Assembly: GCA_963821095.1 (NCBI GenBank)
Contig: CAWGCJ010000007.1
Coordinates: 248,001 to 312,000, forward strand
Length of the DNA stretch: 64,000 nucleotides
Direction: 5' to 3'
Source of the DNA: CAVPHV01 sp963821095
Lineage (GTDB): Bacteria > Actinomycetota > Acidimicrobiia > Spongiisociales > UBA5794
This document shows positions 8,550 to 18,043 of this stretch, in pieces. Both the position numbers and the translations under genes were made by a program. Under the pieces are notes generated by a model. The model saw only the letters and a list, made by a program, of their open reading frames with translations. It did no database searches and had not been told where the DNA came from. Positions within the stretch are counted from its first letter, which is position 1. The number at the start of each line of letters is the position of its first letter.

Positions 8550-9804
8550 CTACCTTTGGGGGAAGCCGCCCTTGGTGACGTCGATCCAGACCAGGCGATG
8601 GTCGGAGCTCACCGGGGGAAAGCCCGGCCCGGTCAGGTAGAAGTACGGATCGTCGCTGGTGGGCCAGAACACGCCGGCATCCAGCATCTTCAGCGAACGG
8701 CTCGGTAGTACGTAGTCCGCTCGCAGGTTGCCCGGCCCGCCAAAGTCCGCCTCGGAGAAGTCCGCCGTGTCGACGGCGGGATCACCGAGGTGGGTGTCGT
8801 TGGGTGGGCCCTGGTCGGCCATTTCTACACCCCCGGCGCTATCCGGTGTGATCTTGGTGTTGACCTTCGGACTGTCGAGGAGTTGCTGGGGAGCCCCGGG
8901 GATCGAATCGCCGTCAAAGGGATCGGCGTTCTGGTCGCCTGCGATCACGAACAGGGCACCGGGCCACAGGCCACCGCGCCGTCCATTGTCGTCGTAGATG
9001 TAGCGGCTGTGCCTGCCACCCCGTACGTAGTCGGCCCAGAAGCGGATCTCGTCGAAGTTGCGGGTGCCATTGCGATCCTCAGGCCCATCAAAGACCGGTG
9101 GGGTCGGATGGCTGGTCAGGAAGTGGACGGTCTTGCGTCCGATCCGAACTGGGATGTCCCAGTGGCTCTTCGAGGAGAGCCGGAAGATCTCGAGGTCGCC
9201 CTTCGTCGTAGTACGACTCCCCGGTGTCAGGATCGACCGGCAGCTTGGCGCCGGGCATGTCCTTCCACAGGAAATCCTGGAACGTGCGAACCGCACGTTC
9301 CTTGATGTCGTACTTGGAGAACACGGCCATGCCGTATTGACCAGGGAAGAAGCCAAAGCCGAAGGCGTCGCCAGGTCCGCCGATGACGCCATCCTTGTCG
9401 AGATCCCGTCCAGATTGGATCCCGGTGTTCGATTCGGCGGCAAACGTGTGGGGGTACTCAATGGGCCGTGCGCCGTTCTGGGAAACGCCCAGGTAGTTCT
9501 TCTGGAAGAGTGCCATGGCGGTGCCGGCGGAGTCGTAGTCGAACTCGTTGATCAGTAGGACGTCTGGACGGGTTCGCTGGATGATCTCGGCCACAGCTTG
9601 GGCCTGCTCATCATCCGGCGTTGACAGGTCCTCGATCAGTTCGCCGAGGCTGTCCCGGTTGAGCGAGGCGTTGAAGGTGGCGAAGCGAACGCCCCGTTGC
9701 TCCTGGCCTCGCTTCGCCTGGGCGGGCACCACAACGGACACCACCATCAGCGCTGCCACGAGTGCCATCAAGATCATCCGTCCAAAGCGACGTCGTCGGT
9801 GCAT
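8550..9804 (-). CDS. Secreted endonuclease/exonuclease/phosphatase family protein (one frameshift)
   Basis: About 417 residues once joined across a shift near 9205. The start is ATG 9804, preceded by AGGGGGAG and followed by a signal peptide (MHRRRRFGRM, a hydrophobic core, then cleavage after AQA), so the protein is exported. Domain marks are RFATFNASLNRD near the start, DVLLINEFDYD (metal-binding Glu), VIAGDQNADP and SSDHRLVWIDV (catalytic Asp-His), the DNase I-like fold. The substrate may be phosphoester, nucleic acid or phospholipid; none can be chosen from sequence. A perfect hairpin follows at 8481-8526. Confidence 0.8.
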
Positions 9805-9955
9805 GAGCTCCCCCTTCAGGTGCTTTGCCGATCTCCCCATACTCTCGCGCATTGCTGGTGCTTTGTGGGGGGCCAATATTCGCGATCGGCAGTTCGCTCG
9901 CCGCCGCACCTGCCGCGCCCGGTATCCTCGGGTTATCGCCATCCCCCGGAGCGCC

Positions 9956-11813
<1,858 letters not shown>

Positions 11814-11824
<11 letters not shown>

Positions 11825-12324
11825 ACGCTTGTGTGGCGACGATGAACAATCGAGGAAATGGGAAGAGCGTCACTCCATTTGGCCGAGTCGGATAGGCAGT
11901 GCGAAGCTTCTCCCGATAGACCTCGACAAATCGCGCCAGGTCGGCCTGGTCGAGTCCTTCGAGAATCGGCCGCAAGGCGGTGCCGCTGACCCACTCGAGC
12001 ACGGGGTCGGCCCCGCTGAGGACCTGGAGATAGCGGGTCTCCCAGATGTTGACGTGGTCGAGATCCGGTGCCAGGAGTTCGTGGTAGTCGGCCGGCGCAG
12101 ACACCGGCTGTGTGTCCATCCGTCTCCTCAGTTCGACGCTGCCGAGCGGCGTCCGGCCAGTGAGTCGCGATGATCCGGGTGATGTCCCCGGTGCCGCACC
12201 CCAGGTCGTGGATGTGGTGCGGAGCGTCGAGCGAGACCCGGTTGAGAAGGTCGAGTGCGGGGCGTAACCGGGCGTCGGTGAATCGAGCGTATTGAGCCGG
12301 ATCCCAGGTGACTGCAGCGTCCAT
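11814..12324 (-). pseudogene. Trans-aconitate 2-methyltransferase-like gene with an internal deletion
   Basis: The N-terminus (WDPAQYARFTDARLRPALDL) and SAM motif I (HDLGCGTGDITRIIA) read from ATG 12324. The C-terminus (PADYHELLAPDL, NIWETRYLQVL, DPVLEWVSGTALRPIL, PFPRLFIVA) reads in another frame to TGA 11814. The family is about 250 residues, but here about 55 plus 105 remain. Roughly 100 residues (SAM motifs II-III and the middle) are absent at about 12135-12155, with a frame change at the junction. This is a real deletion rather than a base error, and the product cannot bind SAM normally. The intact enzyme would methylate trans-aconitate. Its 3' end overlaps convergent glgB. Confidence 0.8.
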
Positions 12325-12359
12325 CGAGCCATTCCTGCCGAACAGTCCGTACCTTGTGG

Positions 12360-13088
12360 CTACGTGTTGTTGAGGAGTTCGATGTCGTGGGATCCGCAGG
12401 TGCGGCATCGCAACGTGGGGCGGCCCGTTGGTGAGTCGGGGATCGGGGTCCCGCCGCCCTGCGCCCGCGAGGCGGGCGATGGCCTCGGCTTGAGGTGCAC
12501 GACTCGCTTGGTCAGGTCGGCGCCGCAGGTGACGCAGAACGATGCGTCGGCATGGTGACTGGTCCCGCAGTTGGGGCAGTCCTTCCACGAGCCGCGGTCA
12601 TCACCGATCTCTTCGACATACTCCTCTTCGGGCTCGATTTCCTCCTCGTCGCCTTCCATGATCACGACGTAGTGGTCTTCGCCGGCGGCGGAGAATGGCG
12701 GGATGAAGTCCTCTTTTGGCATCAGCACGCGGGCGGCCGCGGTGTGAGGGATGATGTCACCGGTACTGTCGATGGTGTAGAGGGCCACGGCATGGTTTTC
12801 GCCGAAGGCTTGTGCGGAGTCCGAGTAGCCGCTGACGGAAAACAGGACGGGTGCCAAGTCGGTGTCGGCGACGTACTTCAGAAGCGCCAGGATGGCGGCC
12901 TGGCCGACCTTGAGCCGGTCATAGCGGATGCGCGAGAAGAGTCCGCCACCTTCCATCTCGATGACGCCGTCCACCGGCTCATCGACGCGTTCGGGCACCG
13001 CTCCGGCGTGGATCAACCACGTCTGGGCGGCGTGATACGCCTCGGCGAGACTCAGTGTTGGATCCATGTAGCCGACCATTGGCGACAC
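12360..13088 (-). CDS. Zinc-ribbon protein with an Mrr/restriction-endonuclease-like N-terminal region
   Basis: A 242-residue protein from GTG 13088, with GGGAG five bases upstream. Residues about 55-125 (VGQAAILALLKYV, PVLFSVSGYSDSAQAFGENHAVALYTID) resemble the second half of Mrr-type nuclease domains. I cannot identify a clear D-(E/Q)xK catalytic set; the nearest match is YDRLK. An acidic linker follows (EEEIEPEEEYVEE), then a zinc ribbon (CPNCG … CVTCG) and a final half ribbon (CRTCGSHD). It could be a nuclease-fold sensor or scaffold rather than an active enzyme. The neighbours give no further clue. Confidence 0.6.
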   Translation of the reverse strand: MSPMVGYMDPTLSLAEAYHAAQTWLIHAGAVPERVDEPVDGVIEMEGGGLFSRIRYDRLKVGQAAILALLKYVADTDLAPVLFSVSGYSDSAQAFGENHAVALYTIDSTGDIIPHTAAARVLMPKEDFIPPFSAAGEDHYVVIMEGDEEEIEPEEEYVEEIGDDRGSWKDCPNCGTSHHADASFCVTCGADLTKRVVHLKPRPSPASRAQGGGTPIPDSPTGRPTLRCRTCGSHDIELLNNT

Positions 13089-13217
13089 GGCTCCCTTCTC
13101 ATGCGCGGAATCATCGTGCTGGGGTGCACGATAGGAACATCGGCGGCGCCTTGGTAACGCTTCAGCATTCTGTCGACGGTGACGGCTTCGGGGCGGCTGG
13201 ATCGTGCGGCAACAGAA

Positions 13218-14105
13218 TCATCGCAATTGGTGGGGGATCGAGTGATTCCAGTCGGCCAGGAGCGTGCGCAGCGACGCCACAAACGCCAGCGGTTGGTCGA
13301 GAATCAGGTGGTGATGCGCTTCGGGAATCGATACCACCGGGGCGGCTCGGCCGAGCAACTCGTACATGTAGTCGGCGGTGTCCGGCGGAACCACGACGGA
13401 GTGCTCGCCACGCAGCAGGGCGATCCGGCACTGCACCGAAGCGAGTTGTTCGCGCAGCGCAACCAGCGTGTGAGCAAACAGGTGGGGGTCGAACTTCCAG
13501 GTCCAGCCGTCCTGGGTTTCGTGCAGGCTATGGCGAGCGATGTGATCGATGATGAAATCGTGCTCCGATGGCTGGGGTGGGATCAGTCGGAAGTGGCCGA
13601 CGGCGTCGTCGAGTGTCGGGTAGACGCCGGGGGATCTGAACGCTCGGCCGCTGGCACCTTCCTCGGATTCGGGGTCGGGACGTCGCACCGGAGAGTCGAC
13701 GATCACAGCGCCTGCCAGCTCACCGCCGTGGGTCGATGCGGTTTGGATGGTCACCATTCCGCCCAGGGAGTGGCCGACGACCACGGGTGGGCCGGGGAAC
13801 TCGGCGTCGGCCGCGACGGCGAGGACCTCGCGAGCCCACTGTTCGTGGGAGTACTCGGTTCGCCTGCCGCTGTCACCGTGGCCGGAGAGGTCGAGGGCGA
13901 CCACGTGCCAATCGGTCGCAAACCACGGGGCCAGAAAGCTCCACCAGTGGGCGTGGGCGGCACCGCCGTGCACCAGAACCAGACCGGGGCAGCCGTGACA
14001 GCCCCAATCGAGGTAGTGGACGGGGGTCTCGTCCACGGTGACAAATCGTTCCGTGACGGGAACGGACAGGGCGTCCGTGAACCATGGTGGCGGCTTGGAG
14101 GTCAC
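13218..14105 (-). CDS. Alpha/beta-fold hydrolase
   Basis: A 295-residue hydrolase from ATG 14105. Oxyanion-hole region LVHGGAAHAHWW, nucleophile elbow GHSLGG (about residues 112-117), a cap rich in Asp/Glu/His in the middle, a late acid region and catalytic His in PEAHHHLILDQP. The closest general class is epoxide hydrolase/haloperoxidase-type or ester hydrolases. No signal peptide, so cytoplasmic. The substrate is unknown. It lies in the same direction as the downstream zinc-ribbon gene but more than 100 bases away. Confidence 0.8.
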   Translation of the reverse strand: MTSKPPPWFTDALSVPVTERFVTVDETPVHYLDWGCHGCPGLVLVHGGAAHAHWWSFLAPWFATDWHVVALDLSGHGDSGRRTEYSHEQWAREVLAVAADAEFPGPPVVVGHSLGGMVTIQTASTHGGELAGAVIVDSPVRRPDPESEEGASGRAFRSPGVYPTLDDAVGHFRLIPPQPSEHDFIIDHIARHSLHETQDGWTWKFDPHLFAHTLVALREQLASVQCRIALLRGEHSVVVPPDTADYMYELLGRAAPVVSIPEAHHHLILDQPLAFVASLRTLLADWNHSIPHQLR

Positions 14106-14129
14106 ACCCGGGAGACTACCTACCTCGGG

Positions 14130-14540
14130 TTACTGCTCGACGGGGAATCCTGCTTCGTTCCACGCCACGATGCCGCCGTCGAGGTTGTAGACCTGCTCAA
14201 ATCCGAGATCACGCATCGTGTCGATGGCCTGACCCGATCGGTTTCCGGTGCGGCAGTACACGAAGTAGGGGAGGGTCTTGTCGAGAGCGTCAAGTCGGTC
14301 GGCGAAATCGGGGGCGTAGAAATCGAGATTCTTGGCACCGGCGATCCTGACCTCGGTGAACTCCTCGAGGGTGCGCACGTCGAGCGTGACCAAACCGGTG
14401 GGGGGTTCGGCGAGGATCTCGGCCGCTTCGGTCGCAGGGACCGTTTCGATGACGGCGGTGTCGGATCCGCCGCAGGCTGCAAACAGGAGTGCGCTGGCCG
14501 CCAGGATGGCGGCGATGGTCGTACGGGTGGTGCGGGTCAT
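14130..14540 (-). CDS. Rhodanese-domain lipoprotein
   Basis: A 136-residue protein from ATG 14540 with a lipoprotein signal (MTRTTRTTIAAILAAS, lipobox LFAACGG; Cys at about residue 23), so it should be anchored on the outer face of the membrane. It contains a single rhodanese domain with LDVRTLEEF near the start and active-site loop CRTGNRS, and ends DGGIVAWNEAGFPVE. Rhodaneses move sulfane sulfur through a cysteine persulfide. It lies 35 bases downstream of the CstR-like regulator gene, probably in one operon, which points to handling of reactive sulfur at the cell surface. Confidence 0.88.
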   Translation of the reverse strand: MTRTTRTTIAAILAASALLFAACGGSDTAVIETVPATEAAEILAEPPTGLVTLDVRTLEEFTEVRIAGAKNLDFYAPDFADRLDALDKTLPYFVYCRTGNRSGQAIDTMRDLGFEQVYNLDGGIVAWNEAGFPVEQ

Positions 14541-14575
14541 GGGTGGTCGTCCTCCGTGGAAGTCTGTCAATGCGT

Positions 14576-14845
14576 TCAGCTCAGTTGCAGGAACATCCGC
14601 TCGAGCTTCTCCGCTGTGTACCCCTCGGCTTCGGCCTTGGCCGGGTCGAGGGCACATTGGGTGAGTGTGGTGGCGAAGTACTTGAAGCCGGCTTGCTCGA
14701 GCGCCTTGATTGCGGCCGCAAACTGGGTGACTACGTCGGTGCACTCGCGCCCCTCGCGGATCATGCCCTGGATGCCACGAACCTGGCCTTCGACCCGCCG
14801 CAAACGGGCGACGAGCTGATCGGTCTGCGCTTCGGTCAATTCCAT
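14576..14845 (-). CDS. CsoR/DUF156-family repressor, CstR-like persulfide sensor
   Basis: An 89-residue all-helical repressor (LVARLRRVEGQVRGIQGMI is the family's first helix). It keeps the two thiols, Cys35 and Cys64 (29 apart), but the copper-ligand His of CsoR, four residues before the second Cys, is Thr60. The Cys-His-Cys copper site is therefore lost, as in the persulfide sensor CstR. Known CstR proteins form di- to tetrasulfide bridges between the thiols and release DNA. The adjacent rhodanese and desulfurase-like genes, and an operator 11 bases upstream of ATG 14845, support this reading. Copper sensing is the alternative and looks unlikely. Confidence 0.8.
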   Translation of the reverse strand: MELTEAQTDQLVARLRRVEGQVRGIQGMIREGRECTDVVTQFAAAIKALEQAGFKYFATTLTQCALDPAKAEAEGYTAEKLERMFLQLS

Positions 14846-14855
14846 GGCCCGGAGT

Positions 14856-14871
14856 ATACCCCAGGGGGTAT
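14856..14871 (-). promoter_or_regulatory. CsoR/CstR-type operator upstream of the regulator gene
   Basis: ATACCCC-AG-GGGGTAT is a perfect 7-bp inverted repeat with a 2-base spacer, the G-tract palindrome typical of CsoR-family operators. It lies between the class V aminotransferase stop and the regulator start, so it can govern regulator and rhodanese. The stop codon of the upstream gene begins at its edge. Confidence 0.75.
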
Positions 14872-16574
14872 TAATCGACGACGGGCGAGCTCTCGCCGAT
14901 GCGAAGCTCGTCGGGGAACGGGAACCAGCGAAGATGCTCGAAATCAACCGTGACCTCGGGTATGCCGAGCGGCGAGGGCAGTTCCTGCTGAGCCGTGGTC
15001 AGCAACTCCTCGGCGGCGCTGAGATAGTCGGCGAGTCCGCTGTCGCCGACCTCCTGCCTGCGCCGCCGGTACGCCATCTCTTCGCCGTCGTAGGAGATGT
15101 CTGCGAGGCTCATCGGGGGCTCGCCTCTGCCGTCGCGATGCCGCCACAGGCCGGTTGTGGTGTCGAAGCGGTAGAAGGGCAGCAGCTTCCAGCCGGCGTT
15201 CGCCACCAGGTGGACGGCATCAATGATGAAATCGAAGACCGTCTCGGAGATGAAGTAGTTGAAGTTGACCCTGACCCAGCCGGGCTTGATCCCCTCACAG
15301 CCGCGGGCGATTTCCCGTTCAAACTCATGCGAGGTGTCGATGTCGATGCCGAGCAGGCGGTGCCCGTACGGTCCGGCACAGGAGCATCCGCCCCGGGATT
15401 GAATCCCGAAGAGGTCGTTCAACAGGGCAACGACGTAGTTGTGGTGGAGGTACTGGTCGCCGTGGCGGATCACAAACGAGACGATCGAGAGCCGATCGGC
15501 TTCGTGGTTGCCGAGCACCTCGATATTGGGGTTGTCCTCCCACGAGGAGATGGCTCGTTTGATGAAGGCCTCTTCACGGTCGCGGATGACGTCGGCGCCG
15601 ACGGCTTCCTTCAGTTGGAACACCAGGCCGGCTCTGATCGACTCGACAATCGCCGGGGTGCCGCCTTCTTCGCGGTGCTCGATGTCCTCGAGGTAGCGAT
15701 GGTCTGCGGGGTTCACGTAGGCAACGGTGCCGCCCCCGGGCACTGCCGGGACGCGGTTGGCGAACAGTTCGCGGCGCGCCACCAGGACTCCGGGCGTGCC
15801 CGGGCCACCGATGAGCTTGTGCGGCGAGACAAAGATCGCGTCCTTGTACCAATCGCCATCGGCCGGCGAGCCCATCTCGACCGAGACGTAGGGCGCCGCG
15901 GCGGCAAAATCCCAGAAGGACAAGGCGCCGTGACGATGCAGCAGTGAAGCGATGGCTCGGTTGTCGGTGATGATGCCGGTCACGTTCGATGCGGCGGAGA
16001 ATGAACCAATCTTGAGCGGACGATCGGCGTGACGAACCAGTTCTTGTTCCAGATGGGCGAGGTCGATGTGGCCGTCGTGGTCCTCGCCGATGGTCACGAC
16101 GTCGGCGATGGATTCACGCCAGGGGAGTTCGTTGGAGTGGTGTTCAAAAGGGCCGATGAAGACAACCGGCCGGGCTTGGGGCGGAATCCGATCGCTGAGG
16201 TGGTGCGAGTCGTCGAGATTGCTCGGCAGCCTGATCCCGAGCACACCGATCAATTTGGCGATCGCCCCGGTGCAGCCCGAGCCGGCGAACACGACGGCGT
16301 GTTCCTCGGTTGCCCCGAGGCAGCGCCGAATGATGGCCCTGGCCTCCTCGCGATAGCGGGTGGTCTGCAACCCGGTTCCCGATGACTCGGTGTGCGTGTT
16401 GGCGTAGAGCGGGAGCACCGCCTCGCGAATGTAGTCCTCGATGAAGCTCAACGATCGCCCGGAAGCCGTGTAGTCGGCATAGGTGACCCGCCGCGGGCCG
16501 AAGGGACCGTCGACGACTTCGTCCTTGCCGATCACCGATCGTCGGATGTACTCAACGAGTTGCTGGTTCGTCAC
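14871..16574 (-). CDS. Aminotransferase class V-fold PLP enzyme (cysteine desulfurase-like)
   Basis: A 567-residue class V enzyme. The PLP lysine lies in VSPHKLIGGPGTPGVLV and the cofactor-ring Asp region in GALSFWDFAAAAPYVSV; HNYVVALLNDLFGIQSRGG precedes a Cys-rich loop (GCSCAGPYGHRLL), where SufS/CsdA place their active Cys. It is about 150 residues longer than SufS, with a C-terminal extension (FYRFDTTTGLW…). GTG 16574 is taken as start; upstream codons are less conserved-looking. Adjacent CstR-like and rhodanese genes suggest a role in making or moving persulfide. Selenocysteine lyase or another beta-lyase activity is possible. Confidence 0.8.
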   Translation of the reverse strand: MTNQQLVEYIRRSVIGKDEVVDGPFGPRRVTYADYTASGRSLSFIEDYIREAVLPLYANTHTESSGTGLQTTRYREEARAIIRRCLGATEEHAVVFAGSGCTGAIAKLIGVLGIRLPSNLDDSHHLSDRIPPQARPVVFIGPFEHHSNELPWRESIADVVTIGEDHDGHIDLAHLEQELVRHADRPLKIGSFSAASNVTGIITDNRAIASLLHRHGALSFWDFAAAAPYVSVEMGSPADGDWYKDAIFVSPHKLIGGPGTPGVLVARRELFANRVPAVPGGGTVAYVNPADHRYLEDIEHREEGGTPAIVESIRAGLVFQLKEAVGADVIRDREEAFIKRAISSWEDNPNIEVLGNHEADRLSIVSFVIRHGDQYLHHNYVVALLNDLFGIQSRGGCSCAGPYGHRLLGIDIDTSHEFEREIARGCEGIKPGWVRVNFNYFISETVFDFIIDAVHLVANAGWKLLPFYRFDTTTGLWRHRDGRGEPPMSLADISYDGEEMAYRRRRQEVGDSGLADYLSAAEELLTTAQQELPSPLGIPEVTVDFEHLRWFPFPDELRIGESSPVVD

Positions 16575-16600
16575 GGACGTGAGACTAGGTGACTGCTGGC

Positions 16601-17386
16601 TCAAGCTGCGGCCGGGCGGCACACCTTGCAGGGCCGATAGCCGGCAGCCTCGGCCTGGCGCTCGGAGCGGAACGGCACGCGGTGGCGGTCCGTGATCCGT
16701 CTGGCGTGGCGACACGTGGGGAAGCAGAACACGTTGGTGGTGTCGCTGCCGTAGAAGCGGATTCCCGCGCCGGCGCCGGCGTCAACCGCGGTTGTGTCGA
16801 GACCCTCGTGCGCCAGCAGGACGCGCTTCATCTCCTCGCCGAAGGCGTAGTCGCCGATGCTGCCGTCGCTGCGGCCCACTCGGTGGCAGGGGATCACGAC
16901 CGGCACCGGGTTCTTGTTGAGGGCGCTGCCGACGGCTCGCACCGCACCGGGCTTGTCGATTTCGCGTGCCACCCACCCGTAGGTGCGCAACTCACCGGGA
17001 GGGATCTCCGCAGTCTTGCGTAGCACGGCTTGCTGAAACTCGGTCAGGTTGGTGAGGTCGACGGGCAGAGTGCCGAGCCTGCCGGTGCGCAGCGTGCGTT
17101 CGAGACCGGCTGCCAGCCGGGGAGGGAGTTCGCCGGGGAAGGCTCTGGTGCCGACCCGGGCCTCGTAGATGGTGAGGAAGGTGGCCTCGTCCGGAGCGGG
17201 CACCACGGCCGATACCCCGCGCTCGTTGAACGCCACGTAGAGGACGATGTCGTTCGGCCCCGTCGTGGTGGCGTAGCGGTCGGCGAGCCCGGTTGCCGTC
17301 AGGGTGTGAGCCAATACGCTCGACGGCGCCGAGGTACGCAGCGCCTCGAGTTCGGTGACGACATCGGACGTGGTTGGGTTGGTCAT
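16601..17386 (-). CDS. MGMT (O6-methylguanine-DNA methyltransferase) fused to a C-terminal Ada zinc domain
   Basis: A 261-residue repair protein. Residues about 110-195 form the MGMT catalytic domain with acceptor Cys167 in PCHRV and the arginine-finger region GAVRAVGSALNKNP. Residues about 210-258 form an Ada metal-binding domain with Cys221, Cys225, Cys253 and Cys256 (CFPTC … CKVC), where Ada accepts methyl groups from phosphotriesters. In E. coli Ada the zinc domain is N-terminal and followed by an AraC domain; here the order is reversed and no HTH is present. The start overlaps the stop of the sigma factor gene (ATGA, 17383-17386), implying joint expression in alkylation response. Confidence 0.88.
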   Translation of the reverse strand: MTNPTTSDVVTELEALRTSAPSSVLAHTLTATGLADRYATTTGPNDIVLYVAFNERGVSAVVPAPDEATFLTIYEARVGTRAFPGELPPRLAAGLERTLRTGRLGTLPVDLTNLTEFQQAVLRKTAEIPPGELRTYGWVAREIDKPGAVRAVGSALNKNPVPVVIPCHRVGRSDGSIGDYAFGEEMKRVLLAHEGLDTTAVDAGAGAGIRFYGSDTTNVFCFPTCRHARRITDRHRVPFRSERQAEAAGYRPCKVCRPAAA

Positions 17387-18009
17387 GGCTTCTCCTCAAT
17401 CTCGGCGGCGAGCAGGCCGCGCAGGTGTTCGAGGCCGCGGTGTACGTCGGCCTTCGTGGTGCCGACGGGGCGGTCGAGCGCGGCAGCGATCTCCGCATAG
17501 GGAAGCCCAACGACGTGGCGGAGGACGACCGCGTCGCGCTGTGGAGCCGGCAGCGTGTCGAGCCGCTGCTGCCATTCGGCGGCGATCACGGCCGCCATGC
17601 CGTCGGCGGCGACGTCAACTGAGTCCTGTGCGGCACGATCGTCGGTCGCCAATGGCACTGTGATGGCGGCACGTTTGCGGCCGCGAGCCGCATTGCGACA
17701 CAGGTTCACGGCGATGGTCCACAGCCACGGGCGCAGTTTCAGATCTCGGATCCGATCCGGGTCGTAGCCGAGCAACGCCCGGTAGGCCCGGATGAAGGTC
17801 TCCTGGGTGACGTCCTCGGCATCGTGGCGAGTCGGCACCATGCGCAGGACCCCCGAGAAGATGCCGTCCTGGTGGGCGAGGATCAGGTCGGGAAACGTGG
17901 CGGCGACGTCGCGGGCCAGCCGTTTGGTGAGCCGCCGATCAGCATCGGCATTCACTCGGTTGGTTGGCACCGTCACGGTCACCGAAACGTCCTCCGTCGT
18001 TGGGTTCAC
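17383..18009 (-). CDS. RNA polymerase sigma factor, ECF (sigma-70 region 2/4) type
   Basis: A 208-residue sigma factor. Region 2 is visible as DAEDVTQETFIRAYRALLGYD with WLWTIAVNLCRNAAR, and region 4 as LPAPQRDAVVLRHVVGLPYAEIAAAL followed by GTTKADVHRGLEHL. GTG 18009 is the most likely start; an in-frame GTG a few codons on is possible. It overlaps and precedes the MGMT-Ada gene, so it may control, or be induced with, DNA alkylation repair. No anti-sigma gene is adjacent. Confidence 0.82.
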   Translation of the reverse strand: MNPTTEDVSVTVTVPTNRVNADADRRLTKRLARDVAATFPDLILAHQDGIFSGVLRMVPTRHDAEDVTQETFIRAYRALLGYDPDRIRDLKLRPWLWTIAVNLCRNAARGRKRAAITVPLATDDRAAQDSVDVAADGMAAVIAAEWQQRLDTLPAPQRDAVVLRHVVGLPYAEIAAALDRPVGTTKADVHRGLEHLRGLLAAEIEEKP

Positions 18010-18043
18010 AGAGAAGAACCCCGCCGGAGGCGCGACGGTTGCA

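Noticed and set aside
9548..9955. A longer glgB start
   Set aside because: The added sequence is antisense to the nuclease gene's signal peptide region and does not resemble branching enzymes.
13179..14819. A 546-codon plus-strand frame antisense to hydrolase, rhodanese and regulator genes
   Set aside because: All three minus-strand genes carry complete family motifs; the plus frame has none.
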